Source: Candidatus Bacteroides merdigallinarum (lineage in GTDB: Bacteria; Bacteroidota; Bacteroidia; Bacteroidales; Bacteroidaceae). Taken from it: a stretch of DNA of 64,000 bases. This document shows, piece by piece, positions 60,340 to 64,000 of the stretch; within the stretch, counting starts at the first letter, position 1; each line of letters begins with the position of its first letter. The DNA is taken from NCBI GenBank assembly GCA_019116285.1, contig DXBX01000033.1:1-64000 (forward strand), given 5' to 3'. A model generated the notes under the pieces. It was not told the DNA's origin. It saw only the letters and a list, made by a program, of their open reading frames with translations, and did not search any database. The position numbers were made by a program, and so were the translations under genes.

Positions 60340-61600
60340 GAAAAACTTATGTTGATGATGATAGGCGGTTAATAGTGTGGATAATTTTTGGAGTCATTTC
60401 TTGCATGGTAAGTTATTGTATCCAGGTTTGAAATTATCCGATAGTTATCAACATCCTGTTTTCGCTATAAAGCCTTGATATTAATAGCTGTTGTCTATCA
60501 TATCCACATAAAATTAACATCCTGTCGATAAGCTGCAAAGTTAATAACTTTCAGGTAATGAACAGTGCGTATAAGGCTGAAAAATCAGTTTATTGTTTGA
60601 TTGTATTTTGAAGCTAACTTTTTTGGCAAGTTCATTCCGATGGTGGTATAACAGGAGTTTTGAAGATTGCAAGAAGAATTTATGAAAATCTTTCCCTTGT
60701 CTATTGACAGGTTTTCCACCGATATTAACCGGGATGTGAACAGAAAGGCGTATCTTTGCACGTATTTCCTACAAAGCTATGCGTAAACTGAAGATAACAG
60801 AGATGAACCGCCTCAGTGCGGAGGAATTCAAGGCGGTGGATAAGCTGCCGTTGGTCGTGGTGCTGGACAATGTGCGCTCGTTGCATAACATTGGTTCGGT
60901 GTTTCGCACTTCGGATGCCTTTCGTGTGGAGTGTATCTACCTCTGTGGCATTACGGCTACGCCTCCTCATCCGGAAATGCACAAGACAGCGTTGGGTGCG
61001 GAATTCACCGTGGATTGGAAATATGTTAATAACGTGGTGGAAGCTGTTGATAACCTCCGTGAAAATGGATATACGGTCTTTTCTGTAGAGCAGGCCGAGG
61101 GTAGTACGATGCTGCAGGATTTGGTGTTGGAGCAGGGGCGTCGTTATGCTGTAGTTTTTGGAAATGAGGTGAAAGGAGTGCAGCAGGAGGCTATCGACCA
61201 TAGTGATGGCTGCATCGAGATTCCTCAATATGGTACCAAACATTCGCTTAATGTATCGGTAACGGCAGGTATTGTCATTTGGGATTTGTTCAAGAAACTC
61301 ACTTTCTGATTTTTCTTTTGTTTTTTTCTGTTCATTGGCGGGCAGTGTCAGGAGATGTATGGCAATGCCTTGGCTTGTTTTGTGTGCTCCCGGAGGGAGA
61401 AAACGGTTGTTGATAATAGTTTCAACAGTCGGTTGATAAGTTGTTTTCAAGTATAGTTATTAACAATTGGTTGATAAGTTATCAACCGAATTAATTACTT
61501 GTATATAAGTAATATACATTATAATGTTTATCTGTTATTAGTTTTATTTTCCACTATTCGGATTTAGTTAATATGAGAGTGAATAAGTCTTTTGTTCGGA
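60340..61600. other. Candidate replication-origin-like region (DnaA-box-like sites and AT-rich DNA on both sides of the trmH-like gene)
   Basis: TTATCCACA (60376-60384, minus); TTATCAACA (60445-60453); ATATCCACA (60500-60508); TTATCAACA (61406-61414, minus); GGTTGATAAGTTATCAACC palindrome 61467-61485; AT-rich tract 61486-61580. Confidence 0.4.
60779..61309 (+). CDS. TrmH/SpoU family RNA methyltransferase
   Basis: VLDNVRSLHNIGSVFRTSDAF; VFGNEVKGV; IPQYGTKHSLNVSVTAGIVIWDL. Confidence 0.93.
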   Translation: MRKLKITEMNRLSAEEFKAVDKLPLVVVLDNVRSLHNIGSVFRTSDAFRVECIYLCGITATPPHPEMHKTALGAEFTVDWKYVNNVVEAVDNLRENGYTVFSVEQAEGSTMLQDLVLEQGRRYAVVFGNEVKGVQQEAIDHSDGCIEIPQYGTKHSLNVSVTAGIVIWDLFKKLTF

Positions 61601-61710
61601 AAGTCAGGTTTTGTGTGTAGTTTCAAAAGATTTTTAGTAAATCTGTATAAGGAATATACCTCTTTGAAATCAAGAGAGTTAGAAGAATTACCTCGTTTTC
61701 GGGTAATGAG

Positions 61711-61935
61711 TTGGTAACCGTTCTAATTGCCGTGGTCTACATCGCTTTGCTTGTTTGGGAAACTCTTACGGTACAAAGGTATGAAAAATATTCAGGCTGG
61801 AAAATCATTCCAAAAATTATTTCAGTCTGGATATTTGGCATCCACCCTTATGCCGTTTTGGGCTTGAAGCAATTAACGAGCAAGGAAGCCACGGTAAAAG
61901 CTATTCCCGTCCAAACCACACCTGCCCATCCGTAA
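61711..61935 (+). CDS. Small membrane protein or gene remnant (TTG start)
   Basis: VTVLIAVVYIALLVWETL TM segment; C-terminal tail is antisense to the end of the MFS gene. Confidence 0.3.
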   Translation: MVTVLIAVVYIALLVWETLTVQRYEKYSGWKIIPKIISVWIFGIHPYAVLGLKQLTSKEATVKAIPVQTTPAHP

Positions 61936-63032
61936 TGTTGCCAAAACAGGCCTGAAACGAATGTACCAGCAGAGCCACCCAAGAAGTAAATGGTCATATA
62001 AACGGTATTGACACGATTGATAGCGGATGCATCAAGGGCGACCACGCTGGTCTGGTTGGACAGATGGATACATTGCATTCCTGCATCAATCAACAGGATA
62101 GCGACTATCATCCATACATAGCTGGCATTCCCCCAAAATGCCAAGAACCATGCAGCCAATACCACACATCCTCCGACAATGGAGAAGAACCTTGCGCCAT
62201 ACTTTTGGATATAGCCGCTGATGAAAACCACCGTGGATGCACCTGCCAATCCGCACAAACCGAGTGCGCCGATAATATCGTCACTCGCAAAGAAAGGCTC
62301 TTGTTTCATCCGGAAAGCAAGGCAACTCCACAATGCGAAGAACGAAGCATAAGCCAATGCTGCCCTCAAAGAAGCGATACGCAAGTATGGGTATTTGTAG
62401 AGCAGGCGCAGCAAGGATTTCATCAATCCTGCATAAGTTTCTTGTGAACGGGCAGACAGCACGGGCAGCATCTTGTAAATCATCAGAAAGCATCCAAGCA
62501 TAAACGCACAAGCGACGAAATAAACGGAACGCCATCCCCAAACATCAGCGAGAAAGCCACTGAATACCCGTGAACCAAGAATGCCTATTAGCAGACAGGA
62601 TTGTATAATCCCCACGTTGCGTACCTTGTGTGCTGGTGCTGAATGGAAAGACACCAACGGGATGAAGAACTGCGGCATAACCGAAGATGCTCCGGCAAGC
62701 AAGGATGCGCCCCACACCCAATAGATGTTAGGGGCAAGTGCTATGGCAAGCAATGCGCACGATGAAATGATATAATTGGTCAATATCAGCTGCTTTCGTG
62801 AAACCAAATCGCCAAGCGGAATGACAAACACAAGTCCGACTACATAACCTATCTGGGTCAATGTCGCAACCATGCTGGCAGAAAAGTCGCTTACCCCAAA
62901 ATCCTTTGCCATGCTGCCCAACAAAGGCTGGTTGTAGTAGCAGTTGGCAACGGAAAGCCCGGTAGCGACTGCCAGCAGAGCCAGCAGAGGTGCCGGAATG
63001 CCGTGGTTTTCTCTCAATTCATATTTCATCAT
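61848..63032 (-). CDS. MFS transporter
   Basis: 12-TM pattern; GLSVANCYYNQPLLGSMAKDFGVS; PLGDLVSRKQLI. Confidence 0.92.
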   Translation of the reverse strand: MMKYELRENHGIPAPLLALLAVATGLSVANCYYNQPLLGSMAKDFGVSDFSASMVATLTQIGYVVGLVFVIPLGDLVSRKQLILTNYIISSCALLAIALAPNIYWVWGASLLAGASSVMPQFFIPLVSFHSAPAHKVRNVGIIQSCLLIGILGSRVFSGFLADVWGWRSVYFVACAFMLGCFLMIYKMLPVLSARSQETYAGLMKSLLRLLYKYPYLRIASLRAALAYASFFALWSCLAFRMKQEPFFASDDIIGALGLCGLAGASTVVFISGYIQKYGARFFSIVGGCVVLAAWFLAFWGNASYVWMIVAILLIDAGMQCIHLSNQTSVVALDASAINRVNTVYMTIYFLGGSAGTFVSGLFWQHYGWAGVVWTGIAFTVASLLVNCFKPKTA

Positions 63033-63044
63033 TTATTCCTCCTT

Positions 63045-63371
63045 TCAGTATGACACAACTTTCAATCCAATCAAGGAGGCAATGAGCGTGAACAGGAAGA
63101 AAAGCCGTATGGGAGTGGCCGGCTCTTTGAAAACGAATATCCCAATCAAGACCGTGCCGACCGCTCCGATACCCGTCCAAATGGCGTATGCCGTGCCCAA
63201 TGGCAAAGTCTGAACCGCTTTGGCAAGTAATGCCATACTCAATACCGTGGAAGCCAAGAAACCGCTTCCCCACAGATAAAAACCAATACCTGATGCCTCT
63301 CTCGTTTTTCCCAAGCAGAATGTAAGGCTTACCTCAAACAATCCTGCCAAAAATAAAATTATCCAATTCAT
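63045..63371 (-). CDS. SMR family multidrug efflux protein (EmrE/SugE-like)
   Basis: MNWIILFLAGLFEVSLTFCLG; LGTAYAIWTGIGAVGTVLIGIFVF. Confidence 0.94.
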   Translation of the reverse strand: MNWIILFLAGLFEVSLTFCLGKTREASGIGFYLWGSGFLASTVLSMALLAKAVQTLPLGTAYAIWTGIGAVGTVLIGIFVFKEPATPIRLFFLFTLIASLIGLKVVSY

Positions 63372-63395
63372 ACCTATGATTTATTAAATTCGGGT

Positions 63396-63404
63396 GCAAA
63401 AGTA
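63396..63404 (-). promoter_or_regulatory. -7-like element (TACTTTTGC) for SMR-MFS operon
   Basis: Reverse complement of gcaaaagta. Confidence 0.5.
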
Positions 63405-63420
63405 AGCAAGTAATTTCTAA

Positions 63421-63464
63421 CCGTTTTTTACATTTGGTAAAAACGGCTTTTGCATTTGGCAAAA
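63421..63464. promoter_or_regulatory. Two tandem palindromic operator candidates
   Basis: TTTTAC-ATTTG-GTAAAA (63426-63442) and TTTTGC-ATTTG-GCAAAA (63448-63464), centres 22 bp apart. Confidence 0.7.
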
Positions 63465-63527
63465 AACAGCTGTTTGTATCTGTTTCTGTGCGTTATTTTA
63501 TAATTTTGTACCACAACAAAATGACTT

Positions 63528-64000
63528 ATGGATATAAAGGAAATCATCAACCTGAGATATGCCATGCCGGATGCGTCTTTGGACAAGTTGCGGCAATGCC
63601 TGACGGAAGTTTCCTATCCCAAAGGCTTCCGCGTGCTGGAAAGTGGCAAGGTGGAGAAGGACATCTTTTTCATCAAGAAAGGCATTGTCCGCGCCTATAC
63701 TTCGGTGGACGGAAAGGACATTACCTTTTGGGTCGGCAAGGAAGGGGCGACTCTCGTTTCCATGAAAGGATATGTGAATGACGAACCGGGGTATGAAACA
63801 ATGGAGCTGATGGAAAATTCTGTCTTATATGTATTGGAAAGGAAAAAACTGAAAGAGTTATTCTTGAAGGATTTGCACATAGCCAATTGGGGACGGCGTT
63901 ATGCGGAAATGGAACTGCTTGCTGCCGAGGAACGGCTGATTTCCATGTTGTCAGCCGTCGCCTCGGAACGGTATCACGAGTTGTTGGAGAAAGAGCCTGA
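63528..64000 (+). CDS. Crp/Fnr family transcriptional regulator (truncated by window end)
   Basis: cNMP-binding-like fold: FRVLESGKVEKDIFFIKKGIVRAYTSVDGKDITFWVGKEG. Confidence 0.85.
   Translation, partial: MDIKEIINLRYAMPDASLDKLRQCLTEVSYPKGFRVLESGKVEKDIFFIKKGIVRAYTSVDGKDITFWVGKEGATLVSMKGYVNDEPGYETMELMENSVLYVLERKKLKELFLKDLHIANWGRRYAEMELLAAEERLISMLSAVASERYHELLEKEP

Noticed and set aside
1-64000. tRNA/rRNA genes, CRISPR-cas, prophage or integrase genes
   Set aside because: None recognised on either strand; a tRNAscan/cmscan run would be needed to exclude small RNAs.

Overview
The window is a Bacteroides-type (Bacteroidales) chromosomal segment, mostly dense conserved genes. Housekeeping blocks: tyrS(partial)-tatD-yidD-rnpA-hemD-DUF4271-LOG-metK; folK-queA-truB-uppP-DUF3098-ftsX-methyltransferase; the menaquinone operon menF-menD-menB-menC-menE; miaB; leuS-yitT-rdgB; nadA; a TrmH/SpoU methyltransferase. 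The main accessory locus is about 11.7-29.05 kb. It has two histidine kinases on the minus strand, divergent from a translationally coupled operon: TolC-like OMP, HlyD-like protein, a zinc-ribbon (TackOD1-like)/TM/SPOR protein, a BcsA/Alg8-like GT2, a TviB/WbpA-like UDP-sugar dehydrogenase, a REC protein with a degenerate kinase core, a hybrid kinase and a propeller-like lipoprotein. I read it as a synthase-dependent, probably uronic-acid-rich exopolysaccharide system with a non-PilZ regulatory component, and it is the best candidate for an under-described system. Other notable signals: a TIR-Sel1 gene interrupted by an in-frame TAA; a WG-repeat gene broken at a T5 tract; a SAM-II-like riboswitch upstream of metK; tandem palindromic operator candidates between a Crp/Fnr regulator and an SMR/MFS efflux operon; phased TTAACCGT repeats upstream of a GLPGLI/OMP module; a DnaA-box-rich AT-rich region around trmH (possible oriC); and two families of dispersed intergenic palindromes. 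No tRNA, rRNA, CRISPR array or complete IS element was recognised. All calls come from reading the sequence and supplied translations; no database search was run.
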